64,000 bases of DNA from Bubalus kerabau (lineage: Eukaryota > Chordata > Mammalia > Artiodactyla > Bovidae). Position 1 is the first letter of the stretch. Every line of letters starts with the position of its first letter. Made by a program: the position numbers and the translations under genes. This document shows, piece by piece, positions 21,505-33,130 of the stretch. The DNA lies in NCBI RefSeq assembly GCF_029407905.1, contig NC_073628.1, positions 61,388,501 through 61,452,500 of the forward strand, written 5' to 3'. The notes beneath the pieces are model-generated. The model ran no database searches and was not told the origin of the DNA. It saw nothing but the letters and a program-made list of their open reading frames with translations.

Positions 21505-22712
21505 ATGGGGTTCTCTGCATCTAAGAATAGACAAATGTCTATTGAAATATTACTTCATGTGTTAGCCCATAGAGGCATTAAAATAAACACAGGAAGACTG
21601 TCTAAATTTCTATGTTTGTTTTATACTTGGCATGGGCCAGAAAAGGTTCCTGTAGATGCTTTTGCTCTGTGGAATATGATTAGAAATGTCCTGGACCCCC
21701 ATCATGGGGCTGTTAAATAGCCTATGGGGGAGGCTACAGCGGTGGGTGGTGGGTCTCCACCTTCTGCCCAGATCATGTTTTCTGCCATTGACGAAGAAAT
21801 GGAGGGAGACTGTTCTCTACCCTCCAAGGAAGGAGAGGACTTACAGGACTCTGTGGCCGGGCACCCTGGCAAGCTCCCTCCTCCTCTACACAAACCTTTA
21901 AAAGTTTATCCACTGCTTTCTGATTTAAGGCGACCACTGCCACCTCCGCTTGTGCTTCTCAGGGCCCAGGAGTTCCCCACTTTGTCTCCAAAGCCTCCCA
22001 GAGCATTGCCTAAGGCTGAGAAAGATAAAGAGTTTTTTTTGAAACAAAGGAGCTTTTAAAGCAGACTCATGCACAATATACAGTGCATACTCCTTGGAAA
22101 AAAACCGCTCAGGGGGGCCTCACCCAGGCCAAAATAATAATAATAATAATAAATAAATAAAAATAAAAAAGATTAATCCTAATGGAAACGATTCTACAAA
22201 TAAAAAATGTTTCTCTTGTGGCCAAATGGGGCATTTTTTTCCTGGCAATGTCCTGCCAAGCAGGTACAACAAGCCGTGCCAATACAGACTAATGCCAACC
22301 CCCTGAAGGCACTTTGCCCCTGATGCCAGAAAGGGTATCATTGGGCAAAAGACTGTAGATCTAAATATCATAAGGATGGGACTACGCTCACCCCCCAAGT
22401 ACAGGGAGGTAATTTTTCCCTGTTTCAGGTAAACGGGCAGCAGGGGCAGCCCTGGCCCCATACAACAATGGGGCAGCCACGTTGAATCCCTTTATTCCCT
22501 TTGTCCTGTCTCAGAACTCCTAAGAACAACCCCAGGTAGCGCAGAACTGGACCTCAGTTCCACCACCACAATAATATTAACTCCTGATGTGCCGGTTACT
22601 CTGATTCCAACGGGAGTGTCTGGCCCCATACCTGAGGGCATTGTAGGGCATAGCTCAGTTTCTTTTCAAGGAATTTCGGTGGTGCCTGGTGTAGTAGATT
22701 CTGATTATATGT
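21505..22712 (+). pseudogene. ERVK gag-pro remnant lacking capsid
   Basis: Broken endogenous retroviral coding region. 21505-21720 is a 71-codon matrix N-terminus that opens with MG, the usual myristoylation context. A second frame, 21724-22059, is proline-rich like the region after matrix. Capsid is essentially absent: after about 22060 the sequence passes quickly to nucleocapsid, where two CCHC zinc knuckles are recognisable at 22208-22251 (an expanded T-run shifts the last cysteine out of frame) and 22315-22356 (an in-frame stop between the first two cysteines). From about 22535 to 22712 there is a dUTPase-like segment, as in betaretroviral pro. Protease proper, pol, env and the 3' LTR are missing. 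It cannot encode a functional product. Confidence 0.85.
22134..22170. repeat. (AAT)n/(AAAT)n simple repeat
   Basis: An AAT/AAAT expansion inside the ERV remnant, just upstream of the nucleocapsid region. It does not belong to the viral coding sequence and interrupts its frame. Confidence 0.95.
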
Positions 22713-22890
22713 AAGTTTTTCATTAATTTAGTTTATTTTGTTACTTTTAAAATATATTTTTTAAAGCACACATGTATAGAATAGCACACTCAGCAGAGGT
22801 AGAACTTAATGAATTGTTCTAAGGCCATCACCCTAGTGTCCACCACCAAGATTTCTCCCCTTGGTACACAACTCAGTCTTCACTGAGTAA
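22713..22890. other. Unassigned spacer
   Basis: AT-rich at first, then a segment with gccatcaccctagtgtccacc that faintly recalls old antisense L1. Too short to call. Confidence 0.35.
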
Positions 22891-23133
22891 AGAAAGTGAA
22901 AATAAAAGTGAAGTCTCTCAGTCGTCCAAGAAGTCAAAAAAAAATCTGACATTTTTTTGTGGCCCCATGGACTGTAGCCTACCAGGCTCCTCTGTCCATT
23001 GGATTTTCCAGGCAAGAATGCTGGAGTGGGTTGCCATTTCCTTCTCCAGGGGATCTTCCCCACCCAGGGATCGAACCTGGGTCTCCTGCATTGTAGGCAG
23101 AGGCTTTATCATCTGAGCCACCAGGGAAGTCCT
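22891..23133 (-). mobile_element. Bov-tA/BOV-A2 SINE with internal disruption
   Basis: Antisense SINE that begins in the aaagtgaaaataaaagtgaag linker and runs to the tRNA-like head (gagccaccagggaagtcc). The usual gtcgtgtccgactctttg block is replaced at 22921-22961 by a diverged segment with an A-run and a T-run. This suggests a local rearrangement. The B-box region (complement of gatcgaacctgggtctcc) is well preserved. Confidence 0.9.
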
Positions 23134-23660
23134 TGTTTAGTAAGGAACTTCAAATTTAGTCTTTACATCTGTCCTTATGTCATTGTCTTTAAGGATTCTG
23201 TTTTCTCACATCTGCTCATTCCACTAGTCATAGGAGATCAATATTACACTAGCTCTTTCATGACTTGCACGTCAGGACTTCTGAAACTTAGACTGCTTGG
23301 CTGGTAAGATGTTCATGGTTCATCAATGGTCTCCTTAGGGAACTTAAATGTGTTTCTCTCTTTTCTTTTAACACAGAGAGTTTCTCTCTGAAAAGGCTCT
23401 TAAATTTTTAATTTTTATTCCCTTATATTTCTCCTGCTCTTTTATTCCAGTGTCCCAGGAGACTTTTGCTTTTAAAACTTTATAGCTTTACTACAGTATC
23501 ATTTGCTATTAGTCATTGCAAGTTGATGCTCATTATTCTTTTTAATAAACAATATCAAAGACATTTTCCAGGAAACTTTGCATCATAATGTTTAATATTT
23601 TCTGTGTATCTTTTCTGTGATTTTACTCTTTCAGAGATTCCAATCATTCATATAAGAACA
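23134..23660. other. Unassigned AT-rich DNA
   Basis: No gene or assignable repeat is seen in this stretch. Composition is T-rich from about 23390 on. Confidence 0.4.
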
Positions 23661-23722
23661 GGGAAGCCTGGCATTCTTCAGTCCACGGGGTCACAGAGAG
23701 CTGGACATGACTGAGCGAATGA
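23661..23722 (+). mobile_element. Internally deleted Bov-tA fragment
   Basis: The first bases of a Bov-tA (gggaagcctggc) are joined directly to its last ~45 bases (cagtccacggggtcacagagagctggacatgactgagcga). The middle is missing. Confidence 0.75.
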
Positions 23723-23820
23723 ATCATTCATTCATCAGATCTCTTACGATGATCTTCTACTTTTAACATATTCATCAAATATTTTACAGCCTCTGCCTTA
23801 ATTTATTTGTCAGGAGTTTT

Positions 23821-24217
23821 TTTTAATTAATTTATTTTTTATTGAAGGATAATTGCTGTATAGAATTTTGCTGTGTTCTGTCAAACCTCAGCATGAATCA
23901 GCTATAGGTATACCTATATCCCCTCCCTTTTGAAACTCCCTCCCATCTGCCTACCACCCCACACCTCTAGGTTGATAGAGAGCCCCTGGTTGAGTTTCCT
24001 GAGCCATACAAGAAAATTACCATTGGCTATCTATTTTACAGAAAGAGAAAGATAAATACTGTATTCTAACACATATATACAGAATCTAGAAAAATGGTAC
24101 TGAATAATTTATTTACAGAGCAACAGTGGAGAAACAAACATAGAGCATAGACTTCTGGACATGAGGAGAGGGGAAGAGAGGGTGAGATGTATGGAAAGAG
24201 TAACATGGAAACTACAT
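23821..24217 (-). mobile_element. L1 3' end with 5' inversion
   Basis: 23821-24035 is antisense L1 3' UTR, starting from the tail complement. From about 24036 to 24217 the L1 sequence continues in the opposite (sense) orientation (acatatatacagaatctagaaaaatgg and onward). This is the pattern left by twin priming. A candidate imperfect TSD is tgtcaggagtttt (23808-23820) against tgccagcagtttt (24218-24230). Confidence 0.75.
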
Positions 24218-24230
24218 TGCCAGCAGTTTT

Positions 24231-24624
24231 CTTAAAAATAGTCTTTGAGAGTCTCTTCTTTTCATCTACTGTTTATTCTAAGGCATTATTTCTCAGTTTG
24301 CTTCTCATACTTTTAATTTCATTTACAAAGTATTTTTTTCAGTTTTTTCTTATGCTTTTCTGAGTCCCACATATTGATTTCTGAGTTACCTCTGTTCTGA
24401 TATATGATGTCCTTTCAAAACATGAATCATTTTTTAAATAGCTTAACTCTTTATTGTTAAGCACATCATCACGTGTGAAATAAGAATGTTTGCATCCATG
24501 GAGAAGTTGTTAAGTGTTTCTGTAAAGGGTTTTTTTTTTTTTTTATTCCCAAGATTTTTTCTAATTGAAGTATAATTGTAATTTATTTTGTGTGTGTATC
24601 AGTAAAGTTTATTTTCTTTCTTTT
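24231..24624. other. AT-rich DNA with poly(T) and a short L1 stub
   Basis: A long T-run lies at about 24529-24544. It is followed by a short L1-like antisense 3' end (attttttctaattgaagtataattg, 24554-24579). Otherwise nothing recognisable. Confidence 0.5.
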
Positions 24625-25050
24625 TTAAAAATTTATTTTTTTAATTGAAGGATAATTGCTTTACAGAATTTTGCTATTTTATGTCAAACCTCAACATGAA
24701 TCAGCCATATGTATACATATATCTCCTCCCTTTTGAAACTGCCTGCCAACTCCCTCACATCCCACCCCTCCAGGTTTATACAGAGCCCCTGTTTGAGTTT
24801 CCTGAGCCATACAGCAAATTCCTGTTGGCTATCTATTTTACATATGGTAATGTAAGTTTCCATGTTACTCTTTCCATACATCTCACCCTCTCCTCCCCTC
24901 TCCCCATGTCCATAAGTCGATTCTGTATGTCTGTTTCTCCACTGTGCCCTGAAAATAAATTCTTCAGTATCATTCTTCTAGATCCCATATACATGTGTTA
25001 GAATTGTGGTATATATACAATGAAGTATAATTCTAATTTAATTGAACTGC
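24625..25050 (-). mobile_element. L1 3' end, antisense
   Basis: The sequence repeats that of 23821-24035 but continues further into the element without inversion: ttaattgaaggataattgcttta, then cctcaacatgaatcagccatatg, ccatacatctcaccctctcctcccc and gatcccatatacatgtgttag. Non-coding 3' UTR and ORF2 tail only. Confidence 0.85.
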
Positions 25051-25067
25051 AACACTGAGAGTTTCAG

Positions 25068-27574
25068 TTCAGTTCAGTTCAGTTCAGCTCAGTTGCTCAG
25101 TCATGTCCGACTCTTTGTGACCCCATGGACTGCAGCACACCAGGCCTCCCTGTCCAAAACCAACTCCCGGAGTTTACTCAAACTCTCGTCCATCACATTA
25201 GTGATGCCTTCCAACCATCTCATCCTCGTTTATCCCTTTCTACTCCTGCCTTCAATCTTTCCCATATAAAGGCCTTTTCAAATGAGTCAGTTCTTCCCAT
25301 TAGGTGGCTAAAATACTGGAGTTTCAGCTTCAGCATCAGTCCTTACAATGAATATTCAGGACTGATTTCCTTTAGGATGGACTGGTTGGATCTCCTTGCT
25401 ATCCAAGGGACTCTGAAGAGTCTTCTCCAACAAAAGCATCAGATCGCCTGTGCTCAGCTTTCTTTATGGTCCAACTCTCACATCCAAACATGACTATGGG
25501 AAAAATCGAAGCTTTGACTAGACAGACCTTTGTTGGCAAAGTAATGTCTCTGCTTTGTAATGCTGTCTCAGTTGGTCATAACTTTTCTTCCAAGGAGCAA
25601 GCGTCTTTTAACGTCATGGCTGCCATCAACAACTGCAGTGATTTTGGAGCCCCCTAAAATAAAGTCTCTCACTGTTTCCATTGCTTCCCCATCTATTTGC
25701 ATGAAATGATGGGGCCAGATGCCATGATTTAAATTTCTGAACGTTGAGTTTTAAGCAAACTTTTTCACTCTCCCCTTTCACTTTCATCAATAGGCTCTTT
25801 AGTTCTTCTTCACTTTCTGCCATAAGGGTGGTGCCATCTGCATGTCTGAGGTTATTGATATTTCTCCTGGTAATCTTGATTCCACTTTGTGCTTCTTCCA
25901 GCCCAGCGTTTCTCATGATGTACTCTGCATATAAGTTAAATAAGCAGGGTGACAATATACAGCCTTGACGTACTCCTTTCCCAATTTGGAACCCGTCTGT
26001 TGCTCCATGCCCAGTTCTAATTGTTGTTTACTGACTTGCATACAGATTTCTCAGGAGGAAGGTCAAGTTTTCTGGTATTCCCTTCTCTTGAAGAATTTTC
26101 TACAGTTTGTTGTGATCCACACAGTCAAAGACTTTGGCATAGTCAATAAAGCATAAATAGATGCTTTTCTGGAACTATCTTGCTTTTTTGATGATCCAAT
26201 GGATGTTGGCAATTTGATCTCTCATTCCTCTGCCTTTTCTAAATCTAGCTTGAACATCTGGAATTTCATGGTCCACGTACTGTTGAAGATTGGCTTGGAG
26301 AATTTTGAGCATTACTTTGCTAGAATGTGAGATGAGTGCAATTATGCAGTAGTTTGATCTTTCTTTGGCATTGCTTCTCTTTGGGATTGGAATGAAAAGT
26401 GACCTTTTCCAGTCCTGTGGCCACTGCTGAGTTTTCTAAATTTGCTTGCACATTGAGAGTAGCAGTTTCACAGCATCATCTTTTAGGATTTGAAATAGCT
26501 CAACTGGAATTCCATCACTTTCACTGGCTTTGTTTGTAGTGATGCTTCCTAAGGCCCACTTGACTTCACATTCCAGGATGTATGGCTCTAGATGAGTGAG
26601 CACACTATCGGGATTATCTGGGTCATGAAGATCTTTTCTGTGTAGTTCTTCTGACTTCTTCTTAATATCTTCCACTTCTGTTAGGTCCATACCATTTCTG
26701 TCCTTTATTGTGCCCATCTTTGCAAGAAATGTTCCCTTGGTTTCTCTAATTTTCTTGAAGAATATCTAGTCTTTCCTATTCTATTGCTTTCCTCTCTTTC
26801 TTTGCACTGATCAATGAGGAAGGCTTTCTTGTCTCTCCTTGCTATTTTTTGGAACTCTGCATTCAAATAGGTATATCTTTCATTTTCTCCTTTGCTTTTC
26901 ACTTCTCTTTTTTCCACAGCTATTTGTAAGGTCTCTTCAGAAAACCATTTGGCTTTTTGTATTTCTTTTCTTGGGGATGGTCTTGATCCCCGCCTCCTGT
27001 ACAATGTCACAAACCTCCATCCATAGTTCTTCAGGCACTCTGTATATCAGATCCAATCCCTTGAATCTATTTCTCACTTTCACCGTTTAACTGTAAGGGA
27101 TTTGATATAGATCATACATGAATGGTATACTGGTTTTCCTTACTTTCTTTAATTAAAGTCTGAATTTGGCAATAAGGAGTTCATGTTCTGAGCCACAGTG
27201 GTCTTGTTTTTGCTGATTGTATAAAGCTTCTCCATATTTGTCTGCAAAGAATATGATCAATCTGATTTTGGTATTGACCATCTGGTGATGTCCAGGTGTA
27301 GAGTCTTCTCTTGTGTTGTTGAAAGAGGGTGTTTGCTATGACCAGTGTGTTCTCTTGGCAAAACTCTATTGGCCTTTGCCCTGCTTCATTCTATACTCCA
27401 AGGCCAAATTTGCCTGTTACTCCAGCTATTTCTTGACATCCCACTTTTCCATTCCAGATCCCTATAATGAAAAGGACATCTTTTTGGGGTGTTAGTTATA
27501 GAAGGTCTTGTAGGTCTTTATAGAACCATTCAACTTCAGCTTCTTCAGCATTACTGGTCTGGAAATAGACCATA
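25068..27574 (-). mobile_element. BovB LINE, 2.5 kb, with TSD
   Basis: Antisense BovB that starts with its 3' tail (repeated cagtt units) and ends within the endonuclease region. The duplicated target is gagagtttcag at 25057-25067 against gagagattcag at 27575-27585, one mismatch in 11. The insertion site lies in the 3' part of the old L1 that continues at 27587. Confidence 0.93.
25626..27010 (-). pseudogene. BovB reverse transcriptase remnant
   Basis: Three open stretches on the minus strand survive: 26705-27010 (linker between endonuclease and RT), 26436-26717 (start of the RT domain, with NKASESDGIPVELFQ) and 25626-25955 (RT core). The catalytic motif is HADG instead of YADD, so two of four residues are changed and the copy is inactive even apart from its frameshifts. 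Remnants of the endonuclease continue to about 27560 without a long open frame. Confidence 0.9.
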
Positions 27575-27586
27575 GAGAGATTCAGG

Positions 27587-28190
27587 TGCCCAATATAGTG
27601 ATTTGATATTTCTCTTCCTTACCAAATGATCACCACAATAAGTCAAGTTACCATCTGTAACCAAATTATTCTCATTGACTGTATTCTCCACGCTGTGCAT
27701 TTTGTTTCCTTTGTAAGGGAAGTTTGTACTTCTTCATCTCTCTTACCTAGCTCTCTCATCACCACATCCCTCTTCTCTCAGGCAACCACTTCTTTGTTCT
27801 CCACATCTCTGATTTCACTACTGTTTGGTTATTTTGATTCATTGGTTTTGGTTTTCAGTTTCCACATACAAATGACTTCATACTGTGTTTGTCAATCTGC
27901 CTGACTTATTTTCCTAGGCATAATACCCTCTAGGTCCATCCATGTTGTCAGAAATGACAAGATCTCAATCTTCTTTATGGCTGAGTAATAATCCATATAG
28001 ACCACTTCTTACCCATTCATCTCTTGATACACACTTTGAAAAAAAAATACTCATAAATGAAATTGCTGGATCACATGGTATATCTATTTTTATTTTTATG
28101 TAAACTCCATACTTGTATTTTATTTAAGTTTTACCCAATAATGCTGCCTAATGCTTAAGCTGGTATTTTTAATAACTGAATTTAGAGTGA
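27587..28190 (-). mobile_element. Old L1 (L1M-type), antisense
   Basis: Diverged L1 with blocks atttgtatgtggaa (as complement near 27860), ctttatggctgagtaataatcc (27974) and attgctggatcacatggta (28060). Its reverse complement aligns with 6745-7436, including the region tgtggtgatcatttg against tgtggggatcatttg, up to the point where BovB was inserted. This supports the palindrome model. Confidence 0.8.
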
Positions 28191-28204
28191 CAATTTAATT
28201 AGAT

Positions 28205-28335
28205 ATCTACAAATACTATGTGTCTTGGTGTGTTCTTCCTTGGGTTTATCCTGCCTGGGCCTCTGTGCTTCCTGGACTTAGTTAACTGTTTCCTTTCCCA
28301 TGTTAGAGAAGTTTTCAGCTATAATGTTCTGCAAC
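28205..28335 (-). mobile_element. L1 ORF1-region fragment
   Basis: Near copy of 29995-30113: the run gtgtgttcttccttgggtttatcctgcctggg is shared. It is an antisense stub of the L1 ORF1 region. Confidence 0.65.
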
Positions 28336-28349
28336 TTTTGATGAATTAA

Positions 28350-28655
28350 AAGGCATAGCTCAGTTGGTAAAAAATCTGCCTACAATGCAGGGGACCTTGT
28401 TTTGATTCGTGAGTCTGGAAGATCCGCTGGAGAAAGGAAGACCTACCCAATTCAGTATTATTGGACTTCCCTTGTGGCTCAGCTGGTAAATATCTGCATG
28501 CAATGCAAGAGACCCAAGTTTGATTCCCAGGGTTGGGAAGATCCATTGGAGATGGGAAAGGCTACCCACTCCAGTATTCTGTCCTGGAGAATTCCATAGG
28601 CTGTATAGTCCATGGGGTTGCAAAGAGTCAGGCACGACTGAGTGACTTTCACTTT
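28350..28655 (+). mobile_element. BOV-A2 SINE, dimeric
   Basis: Two units in sense. Unit one (about 28350-28460) is abbreviated. Unit two starts at acttcccttgtggctcagctgg (28467) and ends in gactgagtgactttcacttt. The B-box-like gtttgattccc is present in unit two. Confidence 0.93.
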
Positions 28656-28794
28656 AATAAGATCATTTTAAATACATAGAAAATTTGTTTTTGGTGTTAT
28701 TGAATCAGTTGGGTGGATAAATGTTGGAATACAGAATTATGAAGAAAAGGGAGACAGAAAGTATGGGAATGCATAAAAGTATAGATTTTACTAC

Positions 28795-29098
28795 AGAGTC
28801 CAAGCTCATTTCCTCACCAAACAAAAGAACAATAAATCTAGAGACAAGTTGTTGCAACAAACCATAGCAACTTTATTCAGAAATTCAGCTGATTGAGAAG
28901 TTGACGGGCCAGTTTATCCTTAAAGAATCATCTTTCTAAATTTATAATTCAGCCTTCTTTTATACTAAAAGAGGAGAAGTTATTGCTAGCTGTTGCAAAC
29001 TTCTTGGTACCCAAATCTTTTGTTCTTGCAGTTGTCCATGTAGATCTGGTCACAAAGTTCTTATAAATATCCACAAATATTATCCTCTGTTTTGCAAC
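28795..29098 (-). mobile_element. Possible solo LTR of an older ERV
   Basis: On the minus strand the segment has tataaaag near 28965 followed by aataaag near 28873 and a T-rich, gcttggactctg-containing 3' part. That order (TATA box, about 90 bases, polyadenylation signal, short U5) is typical of a gammaretrovirus-like LTR. No internal region or TSD is visible. Confidence 0.45.
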
Positions 29099-29330
29099 TT
29101 CTTAAAAAATACATATTTTATTGAAGTATAGTTGAGTTATAATGGTTCAGGTGCACAGCAAGGTGATTCAACTATACATATACACATATATTATTTTTGA
29201 TATTATTTTCCATCACTGGTTGTTACAAGATACTGACTATAGTTTCTTGTGCTATATAGTAAACCTTTGTTGTTTGTTGCATATCTATTTTATAATTAGA
29301 AATCTAGCATTTTATTCATGCTCAATCAAA
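29099..29330 (-). mobile_element. L1MA-type 3' end
   Basis: Antisense L1 3' UTR: attttattgaagtatagttgag, gtgcacagcaaggtgattcaac, then caagatactgactatagtttcttgtgctatatagtaaac. Fairly diverged. Confidence 0.8.
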
Positions 29331-29388
29331 GAACTGGAATCAAAATGTCATAAATTTTTTATATAGGCAAAAATTCATGTTTTCTAAT

Positions 29389-29413
29389 ACACACACACAC
29401 ACACACACACACA
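29389..29413. repeat. (AC)n microsatellite
   Basis: About twelve AC units. Confidence 0.97.
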
Positions 29414-29599
29414 TGAAGGCTTTTCTATTATACTTGATAAAACCTTAAGAAAGAACATCGAAGGAAAAGAAGAGATGGAGAAATTGAGAAACATAAATTA
29501 AATGAAATAGGGCCACTGAATATGAAATAGAAAAAGTGAAACAAACTAGATAAAAGTAAAAGATCATCATATAAGCCAGTTGTATTTAACCATGACTGC

Positions 29600-30125
29600 T
29601 CATTTAAAACCTATTACCATTTTCTTAATTGTTTTAAGTTTATTTTCTGTAGATCTTTTCCTTGCCTTGTGTTTCCTGCCTAGATAATTTCCTTTAGCAT
29701 TTGTTGTAAAGCTTTGGTGGTGGTGTGAAATTTTCTTAACTTTTGCTTGTCTGGAAAGCTTTTGATTTCTCTATTGTATCTGAATGAGAGTCTTACTGTA
29801 TAGAGTATTCTTGGTTGTAGGCTCTTCCATTTCACCACTTTAAATATATTATGACATTCCTTTCTGGCTTGTAGATTTTTTGTTGAGAAATCAGCTGATA
29901 GCCTGATGGCAGACACCTTGTATATTATTTGTCATTTTTCCCTTGTTGTTTTTATTATTTTATCTTTGTGTTTAATTTTTGTCAGTTTGGTTACTATGTG
30001 TCTCGGTGTGTTCTTCCTTGGGTTTATCCTGCCTGGGACTCTGTTCTTCTGGACTTGGTTGACTATTTCCTTTCCCATGTAGGGAAGTTTTCACCTATTA
30101 TGTTCTGCAACTTTGATCTCTATAT
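29600..30125 (-). mobile_element. Old L1, ORF1 region
   Basis: Antisense L1 with recognisable ORF1-region blocks: ttgcttgtctggaaagctttt, tagagtattcttggttgtagg, ttgagaaatcagctgatagcc, then tcggtgtgttcttccttggg. The open frame at 29680-29916 (minus) is a remnant of ORF1. Confidence 0.75.
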
Positions 30126-30268
30126 GAGCTGAAGTATTATACCTGTAAAGGTCAGAAACTTAAGAATGTATATTTTATGTTATGGACAACATTCTTCTAC
30201 AAAATGTACAGAACCAGCATTTCTAAGAACAGGCAGCAGAGCACAAGTGTTAAAGGAATAGATTCAAC
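30126..30268. other. Short unique flank of the full-length L1
   Basis: Unique DNA that probably belongs to block A' and would be contiguous with 39580 before the L1 inserted. No gene. Confidence 0.5.
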
Positions 30269-31389
30269 ATGAAGTCCGGGAGGCAGTCCTAAGATGGCAG
30301 AGGAATAGGACGGGGATACCACTTTCTCCCCCACAAATTCATCAAAAGAACATTTGAACTCTGAGTAAATTCCTCAAAACAACTTCTGAACGCCTGCAGA
30401 GGACATCAGGCACCCAGAAAAGCAGCCCATTGTCTTTGAAAGGAGGTAGGAAAAAATATAAAAGACAAAAAGAGAGACAAAAGAGGTAGGGATGGAGATC
30501 CATCCTGGAAATGGAGTCTTAAAAAAGAGAGGTTTCCAAACACCAGGAAACACTCTTACTGGAGAGTCTGTGGCGAGCCTTGAAACCTCAGAGGGCAACA
30601 TAACCGGGAGGAAAAATACATAAATAATTAAAACCCACAGATTAAATGCCCAATGGTAACTCCCAGCAGACAAGCAGTGCGGATGCCTGCAACCTCCACT
30701 AGCAGGCAGGGGCTGAGCAGGGAGGCGCAGGCTGCATTGCTTAGAGTCGAGACCAGGCATGAATGCCCTGAGGGCAATCTGAGGGAACTAACTTGAGATA
30801 GCAAACCAGACTGTGGGATAGCTATCCAGGGACACCACCTGATTCACTCACAGAACAAAGGACTGAGCAGAGCTAGCCGTCTGCGGACCAGGCCATCCCC
30901 TGCCGGAGACAGAGCCAGAAGTGGGCAATCAAGGCCCCAGAGAGGCACCATCTACCAAACTGCAAGCAGGCTTCATTGATAACCAAGACTTCTTGGGATT
31001 CTGAATGGTCAACATCCACCTGAGAATGTGTGCCAGTTATACACCCAGAAAGCCGAGCAGCAGGGACGGGGGAGGCGATAAGTCACAGCGACCACACTTG
31101 CCAAACACCTGGTCACCTGAGCTGCTCGGACCTGGGAAGGACACAAAACGCAGGTCCAACCGAGTCTGCACCTTTGTGGAATACTTGAGAATCTGAACCT
31201 GAAAGGCTTAGACCTGGGAAGTACATACCACCCAGGGCCGGCCTCAGACAGCTCCTGGCAGAGCAACCTAGAGCCTAAGCAGTGTAGACTGAGAAAGCAC
31301 ACATGCCATGAGCGGGGGCAAACCCAGTGTGGCTGAACCACTGTGAGCACAAGCCAGTGTTATTTGTTTGCAGCATTCCTCCCTCCCCA

Positions 31390-31606
31390 TATGGACTTCC
31401 CTGGTGGCTCAGATGGTAAAGCATCTGCCTACAATGCAGGAGACCCAGGTTTGATCTCTGGATTGGGAAGATCCTCTGGAGACGGAAACGGCAAGCCACT
31501 CCAGTATTCTTGCCTGGAAAATCCCATGGACGAAGGAGTGTTGTAGGCCACAGTCCATGGGGTCACAAAGAGTCAGACACGACTGAGAGACTTCACTTCA
31601 CTCACT
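31390..31606 (+). mobile_element. Bov-tA inserted in the L1 5' UTR
   Basis: Sense, near-complete and well preserved, with both A-box (tggctcagatggtaaag) and B-box-like (gtttgatctct) regions. The TSD tccctcccca is perfect at 31380-31389 and 31607-31616. It landed about 1.1 kb into the L1. Confidence 0.96.
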
Positions 31607-33130
31607 TCCCTCCCCACAGCATGACTGAACAAGTGAGCCTAAAAAAGTGTCCACCACTACTCCCTTGTGTCAGGGTGGAAATTACACACTGAAGAGACCA
31701 GCAAACAGAAGAAGCTAAAACAGAGGGAACTGCCTTGGAAGTGACAGGTGCAATATATTAAAACCCTGTAGTTAACACCAACATAGGAAGGGGCCTATAA
31801 ACCTTGAGAAGTTTATACTTCTCAAGGAACTATCTGAAAATGAGCTGACCCCACATTGTCCAAAACAATACCAGAGAAAGTCCTAGATATATTTTTACTA
31901 TTATCATTCTTAAAAAAAAAAAAAAAAAAACTTTAAGTCCTCTATTACTCCTTTAATTTTCATTTTTATAAGTATTACTTTGCAAAAAAACTTATTTTTT
32001 AAAGCAAACTATATATATAATAATTTTTGTGACTTTTTTTTTTTCTTCAGTATTGTATTTTTGAGAATCCAACCTCTACTCTAGATTTTTAAGCTTTGCT
32101 TTTTGGTATCTATTATCAATTTTCTACCTTTAAAAACCTAATATTCAGTACCCATTTTTACTTGGGAGCGAGATTACTGGCTTGACTACTCTCTCCCCCT
32201 TTGGACTCTCCTTTTTCTCCACCAAGTCGCCTCTATCTCCTCCCTCCCCCTTCTCTTCTCTACCCAACTCTGTGAATCTCTTTGTGTGTTCTGGACTGCG
32301 TAGAAACTTAGGGAACTGATTACTGGCTGGATCTGTCTCTCTCCTTTTGATACCCCCCTTTATCCTCCTGGCTACCTCTGTCTCCTTCCTCCCTCTTCTC
32401 TTTTCCATGTAACTCCATGAACATCTCTGAGGGATCCAGACTGTGGAGAGCACATAGGAAAGTGATCACTGGCTAGCTTGCTCTCTCCTTTTTTGATTCC
32501 CCCTCTTTTCTTCTCTGTCACCTCTATCTCCCTCCTCCCTCTTTTCTTCTCCATGTAACTCTGTGAACCTCTCTGGGTGTCCCTCATTGCAGAGAAACTT
32601 TTCATCTTTAACCTAGAGGTTTTATCATCAGTGCTGTACAGATGGAGAAGTCTTGAAGCTACTGTAAGGATAAGACTGAAAACCAGAGGCAGGAGGCTTA
32701 AGTCCAAATCATGAGAACACCAGAGGACTCCTGACTCCAGGGAACATTAATCGATAGGAGCTCATCAACAGCCTCCATACCTACACTGAAACGAAGCACC
32801 ACCCAAGGGCCAAAAAGTTCCAGAGCAAGACATACCATGCAAATTCTCCAGCAACACAGGAACATAGCCCTGAGCTTCAATATACAGGCTGCCCAAGGTC
32901 ACTCCAAACCCATTGACATCTCATAACTCATTACTGGACACTCCATTGCACTCCAGAGAGAATAAATCCAGCTCCACCCACCAGAACACTGACACAGGCT
33001 TCCTTAACCAGGAAAACTTGACAAGCCATCTGTCCAACACCACCCACAGTGAGGAAACTCCACAATAAAGAGAACTCCACAAACTGCCAGAATACTGAAA
33101 GGCCATCCCAAACACAGCAATATAAACAAA

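Noticed and set aside
32145..32707. Lys/Arg/Glu-rich minus-strand frames of over 100 codons
   Set aside because: They are antisense to the CT-rich 5' UTR of the full-length L1, which contains an internal semi-repeated unit.
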